Source: CAHJXF01 sp038240015
GTDB taxonomy: Bacteria; Pseudomonadota; Gammaproteobacteria; Burkholderiales; Burkholderiaceae_D
Direction of reading: 5' to 3'
NCBI GenBank assembly: GCA_038240015.1
Contig: JBBSEF010000002.1
Span: forward strand, 66,386 to 130,385
DNA length: 64,000 nt
The notes under the pieces were generated by a model that was not told the origin of the DNA, searched no databases, and saw only the letters and a list, made by a program, of their open reading frames with translations. Shown one piece after another: positions 35,848 through 45,603 of this stretch; the first letter of the stretch is position 1; each line of letters starts with the position of its first letter. Made by a program: the position numbers and the translations under genes.

Positions 35848-37277
35848 CGCGCGGCCTCGAGCAGCCGACCCGGAACCGCGCTGATCGAGCCCGCGCCCAT
35901 CGTGATGACCACGTCGCCATCGCTGACCACGCCGAGAATCGCGCCTGTCATCGCATCGATGTCTTCGACGAACACCGGCTCGACCCGGCCGGTCACGCGC
36001 ACCGCACGCGCCAGGGCGCGACCGTCGGCCGCGACAATCGCCGCTTCACCGGCCGGATAGACCTCGCCGAGCACCAGCACATCTGCCGACGACAACACGC
36101 GCGCGAAGTCTTCGAACAGATCGCGCGTGCGGGTGTAGCGATGCGGCTGGAACGCGAGCACGATGCGACGTCCGGGAAACGCCCCGCGCGCGGCCGCGAG
36201 CGTCGCGGCCATCTCGACTGGGTGATGACCGTAGTCGTCGATCAGCGTGAACGATTGGTTCGATGGCCGGTTGTTTCCGCGCGGTGCCTCCCCTGTGCGC
36301 GCGATCGACACGTCGCCCAGCCGCTGAAAGCGCCGGCCGACGCCGGTGAAGTGCAGCAGCGCCTCGCAGATCGCTCCGGCGTCGACATTCAATTCAGTCG
36401 CGACCGCAATCGCCGCGAGCGCGTTTTGCACGTTGTGTTCGCCGGGAAGGTTCAAGGTCACGTCCAGCGGCGGCAGGCTCACGCCGTTCTCACGCGTGAC
36501 CGTGAAACGCATGCGACCGCCGTCGTGGCGCACGTCGTGCGCGCGGATCTGCGCGTCGGGACCAAGGCCGTAAGTCGTCAGCGGCTTCGAGATCAGCGGC
36601 ATGATCTCGCGCACGTTGGCGTCGTCGACGCACACCACTGCGGTCCCGTAGAACGGCAGCCGCTGCGTGAATTCGATGAAGGCCTGCTTGAGGCGCGCGA
36701 AGTCGTGGCCGTAGGTCTCCATGTGATCGGCGTCGATGTTGGTGATCACCGCCATCACCGGCAGGAGATTGAGGAACGACGCGTCGGACTCGTCGGCCTC
36801 GACCACGATGAACTCGCCCTGCCCGAGCCGTGCATTCGCGCCTGCGCTGTTCAGGCGTCCACCGATCACGAACGTCGGGTCGAGCCCGCCTTGCGCGAGC
36901 ACCGACGCGACCAGGCTGGTGGTGGTGGTCTTGCCGTGCGTACCGGCGATCGCGATGCCGCGCTTCAGGCACATCAACTCGCTCAACATCATCGCGCGCG
37001 GCACGACCGGAATCTTTCTCGCGCGCGCTTCGATCACTTCGGGATTGCTCGCAGCCACCGCGCTCGAGACCACGATCGCATCGGCATCGGCGACGTGCGC
37101 GGCGTCGTGACCTCGCTTCACGATGGCGCCAAACTTCTCGAGCCGTTGCGTGGCCGCGTTGCTCGCGGTGTCCGATCCGCTGATCGTGTAGCCGAGATTG
37201 AGCAGGACTTCCGCGATGCCGCTCATTCCAGAGCCCCCGATGCCGACGAAGTGGATGTGCTTGATGCGGTGCTTCAT
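35844..37277 (-). CDS. murC: UDP-N-acetylmuramate--L-alanine ligase MurC
   Basis: A 477-residue Mur ligase adding the first stem-peptide residue. FVGIGGSGMSGIAEVL binds the UDP moiety, GTHGKTTTTS is the ATP loop, and DDYGHHPVE lies in the C-terminal domain. ATG at 37277 begins MKHRIKHIHFVGIGG, matching the family; the extra upstream codons are not supported. It is 40 bp after murG and overlaps ddlB by 4 bp. Confidence 0.97.
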   Translation of the reverse strand: MKHRIKHIHFVGIGGSGMSGIAEVLLNLGYTISGSDTASNAATQRLEKFGAIVKRGHDAAHVADADAIVVSSAVAASNPEVIEARARKIPVVPRAMMLSELMCLKRGIAIAGTHGKTTTTSLVASVLAQGGLDPTFVIGGRLNSAGANARLGQGEFIVVEADESDASFLNLLPVMAVITNIDADHMETYGHDFARLKQAFIEFTQRLPFYGTAVVCVDDANVREIMPLISKPLTTYGLGPDAQIRAHDVRHDGGRMRFTVTRENGVSLPPLDVTLNLPGEHNVQNALAAIAVATELNVDAGAICEALLHFTGVGRRFQRLGDVSIARTGEAPRGNNRPSNQSFTLIDDYGHHPVEMAATLAAARGAFPGRRIVLAFQPHRYTRTRDLFEDFARVLSSADVLVLGEVYPAGEAAIVAADGRALARAVRVTGRVEPVFVEDIDAMTGAILGVVSDGDVVITMGAGSISAVPGRLLEAAR

Positions 37278-37317
37278 CTCACGCACCCGATCAAAGCCGG
37301 AGACGACATGCCTGTTC

Positions 37318-38415
37318 TCATGTCGTCTCCTTGCGAGCGATCGCTTCGATCTCGTCGGCGACGGTGTCGGTCGCATGCGGCTTGCCGAGCGCGCGGGCGG
37401 CTTCGGCCATCGCTTGCAGGCGTTCGCGCGTGAACGACGCGAGCAGGCTGGCGAGTGATTCCGCGGTCAACTGGTCCTGCGGCAAATGGTTGGCCGCGCC
37501 GGCGCGTTCGAGATAGAGCGCGTTGTCGCGCTGATGCGCGGTGGTCGATGCGATCAACGGCACGAGCACGCTTGCAACCCCGGCGGCGGTCAACTCGCTC
37601 ACGGTGATCGCGCCGGCGCGGCAGATGACGACATCGGCTTCCGCATACCGTGCGGCCATGTCGTCGATGAAAGACTCGACGGCTGCGGCGACGCCCACGT
37701 CCCGATAAGCTGCCGCAAGCGCCTCGGCGTGTTGCGTACCTGCCTGATGCACGACGATCGGACGATCGGCCTCGGCCGAGCGAGCTTGAAGCGCGGCGAG
37801 CGCGAGCGGCACATGGCGATTGAGCGTGGCGGCGCCGAGGCTGCCGCCAAGCACCAGCACACGCAGCGGTCCGTGACGCGATGCGTAACGCTGCGAAGGC
37901 GGCGCGATCTGCGCGATCGATGCGCGCACCGGACTGCCGGTCCACACGCCCTTCGCCCCGATCGCTTCGACCGAACCCGGAAGCCCGAACAACAGGCGCC
38001 GTGCGAACGGCTTCAACACGCGGTTGGACAACAGCAACGCCGAGTCGCTGTTCATCAACGCGAGCGGGATGCGGGTCAACGCCGCCGCCATTCCTGCCGG
38101 CACGGTGACGTAGCCGCCCATACCGAGCACCGCATGCGGCTTCAAGTGCGAGAAGAAACGCAGGCTCTCGACGAGCCCGCGCGCGAATTGGACCATGCCG
38201 CGCAAGGCGTGGCCCATGCCTTTGCCGCGCAGTCCCGCGAACGCGATCGTGTCGAGCGCGATGCCGGCCTCGGGCACGAGCCGGTTCTCCATCCCGTGCG
38301 CCGTGCCGAGCCAGCGCACCGCCCATCCGCGCGCGCGCATCGTCTCGGCGATAGCCAAGCCCGGCATGATGTGGCCGCCCGTGCCGCCCGCCATGATGAG
38401 TAGCGTGCGCGTCAT
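37318..38415 (-). CDS. murG: UDP-GlcNAc:lipid I transferase MurG
   Basis: A 365-residue peripheral membrane glycosyltransferase converting lipid I to lipid II. Has the N-terminal G-loop MAGGTGGHIMPGLA, the second G-loop VLGGSLGA, and a C-terminal donor site with RAGAITVSELTAAG. Its ATG overlaps the ftsW stop (ATGA). Confidence 0.97.
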   Translation of the reverse strand: MTRTLLIMAGGTGGHIMPGLAIAETMRARGWAVRWLGTAHGMENRLVPEAGIALDTIAFAGLRGKGMGHALRGMVQFARGLVESLRFFSHLKPHAVLGMGGYVTVPAGMAAALTRIPLALMNSDSALLLSNRVLKPFARRLLFGLPGSVEAIGAKGVWTGSPVRASIAQIAPPSQRYASRHGPLRVLVLGGSLGAATLNRHVPLALAALQARSAEADRPIVVHQAGTQHAEALAAAYRDVGVAAAVESFIDDMAARYAEADVVICRAGAITVSELTAAGVASVLVPLIASTTAHQRDNALYLERAGAANHLPQDQLTAESLASLLASFTRERLQAMAEAARALGKPHATDTVADEIEAIARKETT

Positions 38416-39668
38416 ACGCGGCCTCCGCGCATGAGAATGCGGTTCTCATAATCAACCCGAAGCACCAAGGCGAGCGCCAAGCAATTGACGAGGATGCCGC
38501 TGCCGCCGTAGCTCATCAATGGAAGCGTCAGCCCCTTGGTCGGCAAGAGCCCCAGGTTCACGCCCATGTTGATGAACGCCTGCACGCCGAACCAGATGGC
38601 GATGCCTTTCGCGACCAGACCCGGGTAGGTGCGCTCGAGCGCGATCGCCTGACGGCCGATCTCGAAAGCGCGCTGGATCAGCCAGAAGAATGCGCCGATC
38701 ACGATCGCGACACCGACCAGGCCGAGCTCTTCGCCGATCACCGCGAGCAGAAAATCGGTGTGCGCTTCGGGCAGGTAGTGCAGCTTCTCCACGCTCGCGC
38801 CCAGGCCCACGCCCAGCCATTCGCCGCGGCCGAAAGCGATCAGCGAATGCGTGAGCTGATAGGCCTTGCCGAGCGCGTTGTCCTCTTCGAAGGGATCGAG
38901 GTAGGCGAAGAAACGCGCGCGCCGCCACGGACTCGCCCAGATCAGCAGCACGAAGCCGCCCACCATCGCGCTGCCCAGACCGAGGAACATGCGCGCGTTC
39001 ACGCCGCCCAGAAAAAGAATCCCGAACGCGACGGCCGCGATCACCATGAAGGCGCCCAGATCGGGCTCGAGTTGGAGCAATGCGCCGACCAGCACGATCA
39101 CCAGCGCCATCGGCAGGAAGCCCTTGCGAAAGGTATGCATCAAGGCCTGCTTCCTGACCGCGTAGTCGGCCGCGTAGAGCACCACCATCAGCTTCATCAC
39201 TTCCGACGGTTGCAGGTTCATCGCATACAGCGAGATCCAGCGATGCGCTCCGTTGACGCCGCGGCCGATGCCGGGAACCAGCACCGCGATCAAGAGCACG
39301 ATGGTGGCCACGAACAGATACGGCGACCCGCGTTGCCAGGTCGAAAGCGGAATCCTGAATGCGACCAGACCGGCGGCGAGGCCGATCGTCACGAACAGCG
39401 CCTGCCGCGCGAGGAAGTAAGTGGGCTTGAGGTTGGGATAGCGCGGCGAATCCGACAGCGCGATCGACGCCGAGTACACCATCACCACGCCCAGCAGCAT
39501 CAGGCCGAGGCACACGAAGAGCAGCGGCTTGTCCCAGTCCATCATCGCCGAGCGCGAGGGCCGCAATGGATCGACGGCGCTGCGTGAACGCATGGCGCGC
39601 GGCGCGCGCGGTGCGTCGGCTGCGCGCTGGCCGCGACCCGCGAGAGAAGCGAGCAAGCCGTTCAGCAC
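38412..39668 (-). CDS. ftsW: SEDS-family lipid II polymerase FtsW
   Basis: A 418-residue divisome peptidoglycan glycosyltransferase with ten transmembrane segments. Signature elements are GRGVNGAHRWI, QPSEVMKLM, LEPDLGAFMVI, EAHTDFLLAVIGEELG and LMSYGGSGI. The start is taken as GTG 39668, which has GGAGG 7 nt upstream and overlaps murD by 7 bp. An ATG at 39593 is an alternative that removes 25 basic residues. Confidence 0.94.
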   Translation of the reverse strand: MLNGLLASLAGRGQRAADAPRAPRAMRSRSAVDPLRPSRSAMMDWDKPLLFVCLGLMLLGVVMVYSASIALSDSPRYPNLKPTYFLARQALFVTIGLAAGLVAFRIPLSTWQRGSPYLFVATIVLLIAVLVPGIGRGVNGAHRWISLYAMNLQPSEVMKLMVVLYAADYAVRKQALMHTFRKGFLPMALVIVLVGALLQLEPDLGAFMVIAAVAFGILFLGGVNARMFLGLGSAMVGGFVLLIWASPWRRARFFAYLDPFEEDNALGKAYQLTHSLIAFGRGEWLGVGLGASVEKLHYLPEAHTDFLLAVIGEELGLVGVAIVIGAFFWLIQRAFEIGRQAIALERTYPGLVAKGIAIWFGVQAFINMGVNLGLLPTKGLTLPLMSYGGSGILVNCLALALVLRVDYENRILMRGGRV

Positions 39669-41344
39669 GAGGTCGCCTCCGCGTCGGCGGGGTTTGCGGT
39701 TAACGTGGCAAGGCGCTGCACCGCCGAAACGAAGACCTCGGCGCGCTCCTGGTAGTCGCGAAACATGTCGAGGCTCGCGCACGCGGGCGACAGCATCACG
39801 GCGTCGCCCGCCTCGGCGATACGCGATGCTTCGAGTACGGCATCGGCCAGGGTTGCGCAATCGACCAGCGGCACGCCGGTTTTCGCGAGCGCTGCGCGGA
39901 TCGCGCCCTTGTCCTTGCCGATCAGCACGACGCCGCGCGCGTGCTCGGCGACCGGCGCCGCGAGCGGCGAGAAGTCCTGACCCTTGCCGTCGCCGCCCGC
40001 GATCAGCACAACCGTCTGACCGAGTCCTCGCAGAGCGGCGACGGTCGCACCGACGTTTGTGCCTTTGCTGTCTTCGATGTAATCGACGCCGCCTCGACGC
40101 AGCACGAACTCGACGCGATGCGGCTCGCCGCGATAGGCGCCGACCGCGCGCAACATCGGGGCAAAAGTCAAACCGATCGCGCGCCCCAACGCGAGCGCCG
40201 CAAGCACGTTGGCGACGTTGTGGTCGCCGCGTATGCGCAGTGCAGCGGTGGGCATGAGATGCCGGACCACGAGGGATTCGCGCGCGACGGGCTCGCCTTC
40301 GCCAGCGGCGTGGACAGCGCTCGCGGCCTTCGCGCTCTTGCGACCCTTTTTGACTTTCACGGTCGCAAGGCCGCGCGCTTCGGCATCGGGATCGTTGCCT
40401 TCGGCAACAGCAAGCCAGCGGAGCCCGTCGGGGTCGATGCGACTGCCGACGCCGATGCCGGACCCGCTGTTTTCGCGCACGACCCCGAACGAGCCCGCGA
40501 CATCGGGTGGCCCGAGACCGAAGGTCAGCGACGGCGCGTCGTCGGCGCGCATCGCCATCACACGCGCGTCGTCGCGATTGAGCACGCGCACCGTCGACGG
40601 CGCGAAGATCGCCGCCTTCGCTTTCGCATACGAGTCGATGTCGCCGTGCCAGTCGAGATGGTCTTGCGAAATGTTGAGCACTGCGGCCGCGTCGGCCGCG
40701 AGACTGCGCGTGGTCTCGAGCTGGAAGCTCGACAGTTCGAGCACCCAGACCGCAGGGAGCGAACGGGTCGCTTCACTGCTCGAACGACTGCCCGCACCGC
40801 GGCTGTTTTCACGCGCGTCGAGCGCGTCGGCAAGCGCGTCCAACGCCGCGGGCGACACGTTGCCGGCGACCGCAACCGACTTGCCCGCGGCCTCGCACAA
40901 CTTGCCGACCAGACGCGTGACCGTGGTCTTGCCGTTCGTTCCGGTGATCGCGACCACGCGCGGCATATAGCCTTCGCCGGCTTTCAACGCGGCGAGCTTG
41001 TGCGCGAACAGTTCGATCTCGCTGCAAACGGGAATGCGCGATTTCGCGGCGCGTGCGAGCAGCGAACGCTGGGGTTCGGCGGTCGGTACAAGGCCGGGAC
41101 TGATCGCGATCAGATCGATGCCGTCGAGCAAGTCTTCGGTGAATGATCCGACGCGGACGTCGACGCGGATGTCGACGCTGGCCTCGATGGCGTTTATCGC
41201 ATCGAGCTTCGGCGGCGTCGCACGCGTATCGGCGACGCGCACATGCGCACCTTCGCGCAGACACCAGCGCGCCATCGCGAGTCCCGATTCACCCAGACCG
41301 AGAACCAGCACCGATAGTTGCTTCAGGTCCATGCCGGGGTCCAT
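39662..41344 (-). CDS. murD: UDP-N-acetylmuramoylalanine--D-glutamate ligase MurD
   Basis: A 560-residue Mur ligase adding D-Glu. It has VLGLGESGLAMARW, the ATP loop GTNGKTTVTRL and YIEDSKGTNVGAT. It is about 120 residues longer than E. coli MurD: a Ser/Arg/Gly-rich stretch sits before VWVLELSSFQLETT, and a Lys/Ala-rich insert (about 315-360) precedes RIRGDHN. Insertions at the second place are known in other betaproteobacteria. A second ATG four codons downstream (41332) is an alternative start. It follows mraY by 7 bp. Confidence 0.95.
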   Translation of the reverse strand: MDPGMDLKQLSVLVLGLGESGLAMARWCLREGAHVRVADTRATPPKLDAINAIEASVDIRVDVRVGSFTEDLLDGIDLIAISPGLVPTAEPQRSLLARAAKSRIPVCSEIELFAHKLAALKAGEGYMPRVVAITGTNGKTTVTRLVGKLCEAAGKSVAVAGNVSPAALDALADALDARENSRGAGSRSSSEATRSLPAVWVLELSSFQLETTRSLAADAAAVLNISQDHLDWHGDIDSYAKAKAAIFAPSTVRVLNRDDARVMAMRADDAPSLTFGLGPPDVAGSFGVVRENSGSGIGVGSRIDPDGLRWLAVAEGNDPDAEARGLATVKVKKGRKSAKAASAVHAAGEGEPVARESLVVRHLMPTAALRIRGDHNVANVLAALALGRAIGLTFAPMLRAVGAYRGEPHRVEFVLRRGGVDYIEDSKGTNVGATVAALRGLGQTVVLIAGGDGKGQDFSPLAAPVAEHARGVVLIGKDKGAIRAALAKTGVPLVDCATLADAVLEASRIAEAGDAVMLSPACASLDMFRDYQERAEVFVSAVQRLATLTANPADAEATSC

Positions 41345-41351
41345 GGCAGCG

Positions 41352-42521
41352 TCACCGCAGCTTCAGGGTCGACAGACCCACCAGCACCAGCATCATCGTG
41401 ATGATCCAGAACCGAACCACGACCTGGGTTTCTTTCCACCCGGACTCTTCGAAGTGGTGGTGCAGCGGCGCCATCAGAAAGATGCGTCGTCCCGCGCCGT
41501 AGCGCATCCGGGTGTACTTGAACCACACCACCTGCACCATCACCGACACGGTCTCAGCGACGAACACGCCGCCCATGATGAAGAGCACGATTTCCTGGCG
41601 GGCGATGACCGCGATCGTGCCGAGCGCACCACCCAACGCGAGCGCGCCCACATCGCCCATGAAGACCTGGGCCGGATAGGTGTTGAACCAGAGGAACGCG
41701 AGACCGGCGCCCGCGAGCGCTGCGCAGAACACCACCAGTTCGGATGCGCCGGGGATGTGGGGGAACAACAGATAGCGCGAAAAGTCGGCGCGACCCGTGA
41801 CGTACGCGAACAAGCCGAGCGCGGCACCGATCAGGATTGTCGGCATGATCGCGAGGCCGTCGAGACCGTCGGTGAAGTTGACGGCGTTGCTGGTGCCGAC
41901 GATCACGCAATAGCTCAGCACGATGAAGCCGATCGCGCCCAGCGGATAGGCGACGTTCTTGAAAAACGGCACGATCAGGTCGGCCTTCGGGGGAAGCGCC
42001 ATATCGAAGCCGCTGCGGATCCACGCGAAGAACAGATGCGCGACTTCGCTGTTGCTCTGCGCTGAAACCGCGAACGCGAGATACATCGCGGCGATGACGC
42101 CGATCACCGATTGCCAGAAATATTTTTCCTTCGCGCCCATTCCCTTCGGATCGCGCCGCACGACCTTGCGGTAGTCGTCGATCCAACCGATCCATCCGAA
42201 GCCGAAGGTGACGAGCAGCACGACCCACACGAATCGATTGGTAAGGTCGGACCACAGTAGCGTGGCGACGCCGATCGCGATCAGGATCAGCGCGCCGCCC
42301 ATGGTCGGCGTGCCGGTCTTGATGAGATGGGACTGCGGCCCGTCGTCCCGAACCGCCTGACCGATCTTGAGCGCCGTCAGGCGACGGATCACGGCGGGTC
42401 CGCACAAAAGGCCGATCGCGAGCGCGGTCAAGGTCGCGAGCACCGCACGCAAGGTGATGTAGGTAAAGACGTTGAAGAAGCGCACATCCTGACCGAGCCA
42501 TTGCGCGAGCACGAGCAGCAT
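41352..42521 (-). CDS. mraY: Phospho-N-acetylmuramoyl-pentapeptide transferase MraY
   Basis: A 389-residue inner-membrane enzyme with ten transmembrane helices that makes lipid I. Visible motifs are GTPTMGGALI, the Asp pair of GWIDDYRKV, NFTDGLDGLAI, and the HHHFE loop (APLHHHFEESG). Start at 42521 shares one base with the murF stop. Confidence 0.97.
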   Translation of the reverse strand: MLLVLAQWLGQDVRFFNVFTYITLRAVLATLTALAIGLLCGPAVIRRLTALKIGQAVRDDGPQSHLIKTGTPTMGGALILIAIGVATLLWSDLTNRFVWVVLLVTFGFGWIGWIDDYRKVVRRDPKGMGAKEKYFWQSVIGVIAAMYLAFAVSAQSNSEVAHLFFAWIRSGFDMALPPKADLIVPFFKNVAYPLGAIGFIVLSYCVIVGTSNAVNFTDGLDGLAIMPTILIGAALGLFAYVTGRADFSRYLLFPHIPGASELVVFCAALAGAGLAFLWFNTYPAQVFMGDVGALALGGALGTIAVIARQEIVLFIMGGVFVAETVSVMVQVVWFKYTRMRYGAGRRIFLMAPLHHHFEESGWKETQVVVRFWIITMMLVLVGLSTLKLR

Positions 42522-43984
42522 CAGTGCGCTCCTTCGGCTGGATCGACACCGCGCAACGCCGCGACCACGCGCTCCATGCGCATGAAGCGCGACCCCTTGA
42601 CGAGCACCGACGGCGCGGCTGCGGTCGATACGCGGCGCGTACTGTCTTCGTGCGCGCGCAGCCACGCGCTCGCGGCGTCCGTCAGCGCATCGACGCCGTC
42701 GAAGTGCGCGCCGTGTTTCCCGAATGCGGCGACCGTCTCGCGGCTCGCCGAGCCCGTCGCGTACAGCGACTCGATGCCGCGCTCCTTCGCATAGCCGCCG
42801 ATCTCTGCGTGAAAGCGCGGACCGTCGCTGCCGACTTCGCCCATGTCGCCCAGGACCAGCAAGCGCGGCGCGGCATGGGTCGCGAGCAAGTCGATTGCCG
42901 CCCGCATCGAATCGGGATTGGCGTTGTAACTGTCGTCGATCACGACCGATCCGCCGCGCGAGGTGAATCGCCGCGAGCGTCCGCGCATCGGCCGAAAGCT
43001 TTCGAGGCCGCGACGAATCGCATCGAGGGAAATATCGGCGGCAATGCACGCAGACGCCGCAGCCGCCGCGTTGCGGGCGTTGTGCAGCCCCGGGGCCGAG
43101 AGCCGCACGGTCGTCGCGCCGGTCGGCGTGTCGAAATGAATCACCGTGTCATCGACTTCGAGATGCGCGCGTGCAGTCACGCTCGCCGCGCGGGCCTCGT
43201 CGGCTCGAACCGGCGTGCGATCGGTCACGCAGACAAAATCGAGGATGCGCCGCGCTCCGGCCGCGCGTCGCCACACATCCGCATGCGCATCGTCTGCTGG
43301 AAAAACGGCGACGCCATCGGCAGGCAATGCATCGATTGCAAGCGCGTGCTCGTCGGCGACCGCCGCCACGCTCTGCATGAATTCCTGATGCTCGCGCTGC
43401 GCGTTGACGACCAGCGCGATCGAGGGTCGCGCGATTTCGGCCAGCCGCGCGGTTTCACCGGAGTGATTCATCCCGAGCTCGATCACTGCCGCGCGATGGT
43501 GCGTACGAAGACCGAGCAGCGTGAGCGGCACGCCAATATCGTTGTTCAGATTGCCGTCGGTCGCGCAACGATCGCTTTCGCCGAACGCAGCAGAGAAGAT
43601 GTTAGCGATCATTTCCTTGGTGGTGGTCTTGCCGTTGCTGCCGACCACGACGATCAAAGGCATGAAGAAGCGCAGCCGCCATCCCTGGGCGAGATCGCCC
43701 AGCGCGCGTCGCGTGTCTTCGACCGCGACCAGCGGAAGAGCCCGCGGCGCGTGGCCGCCGGCAACGACCGACGAGATCACCGCGGCCGAAGCGCCGCGGG
43801 CGGCCACATCGTCGAGATACGCGTGGCCGTCGAAGCGCTCGCCCGACAGCGCGACGAACAACGCACCGCTTGCGATGTCGCGGCTGTCGGTCGAGATATG
43901 CGAAACCCGCACGGCATCCGCATGCGCACACGCGTTGACGATGCGGCCATGCGTGATTTCGGCGACTTCGTGCAGGCTCAACAT
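42521..43984 (-). CDS. murF: UDP-N-acetylmuramoyl-tripeptide--D-Ala-D-Ala ligase MurF
   Basis: A 487-residue Mur ligase that adds the D-Ala-D-Ala dipeptide made by DdlB. The ATP loop is VVGSNGKTTTKEM, with NLNNDIGVPLTLL, ELGMNHSGE and DDSYNANPDSM. ATG at 43984 begins MLSLHEVAEITHG, overlapping the murE 3' end by 7 bp; the longer frame is a shadow of murE. Confidence 0.97.
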   Translation of the reverse strand: MLSLHEVAEITHGRIVNACAHADAVRVSHISTDSRDIASGALFVALSGERFDGHAYLDDVAARGASAAVISSVVAGGHAPRALPLVAVEDTRRALGDLAQGWRLRFFMPLIVVVGSNGKTTTKEMIANIFSAAFGESDRCATDGNLNNDIGVPLTLLGLRTHHRAAVIELGMNHSGETARLAEIARPSIALVVNAQREHQEFMQSVAAVADEHALAIDALPADGVAVFPADDAHADVWRRAAGARRILDFVCVTDRTPVRADEARAASVTARAHLEVDDTVIHFDTPTGATTVRLSAPGLHNARNAAAAASACIAADISLDAIRRGLESFRPMRGRSRRFTSRGGSVVIDDSYNANPDSMRAAIDLLATHAAPRLLVLGDMGEVGSDGPRFHAEIGGYAKERGIESLYATGSASRETVAAFGKHGAHFDGVDALTDAASAWLRAHEDSTRRVSTAAAPSVLVKGSRFMRMERVVAALRGVDPAEGAH

Positions 43985-45603
43985 GCGCCCGACTCCTGCG
44001 AACGCACCACACGCCGCCGTTCGCGACGCAAGGCCTCGGTCGCGACCTCGACGTCGGAGAACGGGACTTTGACGCCGGCGATCTCCTGATAGCCCTCGTG
44101 CCCCTTGCCCGCGATCACCACGACATCGTGCTCGTGCGCGGCGGCGATCGCGTCGTAGATCGCCTCCCGTCTGTCGCATTCCACCTTGACGCGTTCATCG
44201 AGGGAAGGCCCCTTGAATCCCGAACTGAGCGGGTTGAAGCCGAGGTTGCCGATGCCCGAAACGATCTGATCGATGATCGCGCGCGGCGATTCGCTGCGTG
44301 GGTTGTCGCTGGTGACGACGACGCGATCCGCAAGCCGGGCCGCGATCTCGCCCATGATCGGGCGCTTGCCCGCATCGCGATCACCGCCGCAGCCGAACAC
44401 CACCACCAGTTCGCCGCCGCGCGCGTCGACGATCGGGCGACATGCCTTCAACGCTTTCTCGAGCGCATCGGGCTTGTGCGCGTAGTCGACCAGCACCATC
44501 GGCGGCTCGATGCCCGCGGGTCTTTCGTTTGCCCTCACGATGACTCTCTCAAGCCGTCCGGGAACGGACTTGAGTTCCTGCAAGGCACTGAGCGCCGCGT
44601 CGATCGAGATGCCCGAAACCAGCAGCACGCCGATCACGCCGAGCAGATTCGACACGTTGAAATTGCCGATGAAGGGCGTGTAGATGTTGCGCACACCGAA
44701 GGCGCCGAAAGATTCGAATGCAAGGCCCTCGGCGCGCGCCGAGACGTTGCGCGCGCGCAGTTGCGCGTTGGCGCCGCCGCGTGCCGAAAAACGCAGCACC
44801 TGTGCGTCGTGGCTCGCTGCGACCGCGGCAAACCGCTCTCCCGACGGATCGTCGACGTTGATCACCGCGTGCGCCAGCCCCGGCCATGCGAAGAGTTTCT
44901 GCTTGGCGAGCTCGTACCGGTCCATGGTGCCGTGGTAGTCGAGATGATCGCGCGTCAGATTGGTGAAGACGGCCACGTCGAACTGCACGTCGGCGACGCG
45001 CCCTTCCTCGAGCCCGATCGACGACACCTCGATCGCGAGCGCGACGGCGCCCTGATCGACCAGCGCGCGCAAGCGCCGCTGCAACGTGATCGGGTCGGGC
45101 GTGGTCATGCCGCTGTCGATCAGCTCTTCGGGAAATCCGATGCCGAGCGTGCCGACCATCACCGTGCGATGGCGAAGCGCTCCCAGCGCCTGCGCGAGCC
45201 ACAGCGCGGTCGACGTCTTGCCGCTGGTTCCGGTGACGCCGATCGTGAACAGTCGGTCCGCGGGACGGCGATACCAGTCGGCCGCGATCGTTCCGGCACT
45301 GCGTTTCAGTTCTCGCTCGGGGCGATTGGGCGCGTCCCATTCGGGTTGCCACGCGAAGGCGGTCGCGTCATAGATGATAGCGGCTGCGCCGCGTGCGATC
45401 GCGTCGGGGATGAAGCGTCGCCCGTCGAACTGCGCGCCCTTCATGGCGATGAACACGTCGCCCGGCTCGACACCGCGCGAATCGCATGTGAGTTGCGCAT
45501 TGGCGCCGACGGTGCGCATCAGCCATTGCGCCGCCGAATGAGGCGCGCGCATCGCGGCCGGACGCGACGCGCGTTGGGTCAAGAGCGTGCGCGTATCGAC
45601 CAT
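43978..45603 (-). CDS. murE: UDP-MurNAc-tripeptide synthetase MurE
   Basis: A 541-residue Mur ligase adding the third stem residue. ATP loop GVTGTSGKTST, DHLDYHGTM, and the motif DNPRSESP, the DNPR-type signature found in meso-diaminopimelate-adding MurE, so the wall is of the DAP type. The ATG at 45603 has GGAG 8 nt upstream and shares a base with the ftsI stop; a GTG one codon earlier is the alternative. Confidence 0.96.
   Translation of the reverse strand: MVDTRTLLTQRASRPAAMRAPHSAAQWLMRTVGANAQLTCDSRGVEPGDVFIAMKGAQFDGRRFIPDAIARGAAAIIYDATAFAWQPEWDAPNRPERELKRSAGTIAADWYRRPADRLFTIGVTGTSGKTSTALWLAQALGALRHRTVMVGTLGIGFPEELIDSGMTTPDPITLQRRLRALVDQGAVALAIEVSSIGLEEGRVADVQFDVAVFTNLTRDHLDYHGTMDRYELAKQKLFAWPGLAHAVINVDDPSGERFAAVAASHDAQVLRFSARGGANAQLRARNVSARAEGLAFESFGAFGVRNIYTPFIGNFNVSNLLGVIGVLLVSGISIDAALSALQELKSVPGRLERVIVRANERPAGIEPPMVLVDYAHKPDALEKALKACRPIVDARGGELVVVFGCGGDRDAGKRPIMGEIAARLADRVVVTSDNPRSESPRAIIDQIVSGIGNLGFNPLSSGFKGPSLDERVKVECDRREAIYDAIAAAHEHDVVVIAGKGHEGYQEIAGVKVPFSDVEVATEALRRERRRVVRSQESGAC

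Noticed and set aside
34813..35920. A 692-residue FtsQ fused to an upstream domain
   Set aside because: The upstream part of that frame is antiparallel-free shadow of ddlB in another frame. FtsQ begins at the ATG at 34813, coupled to the ddlB stop.
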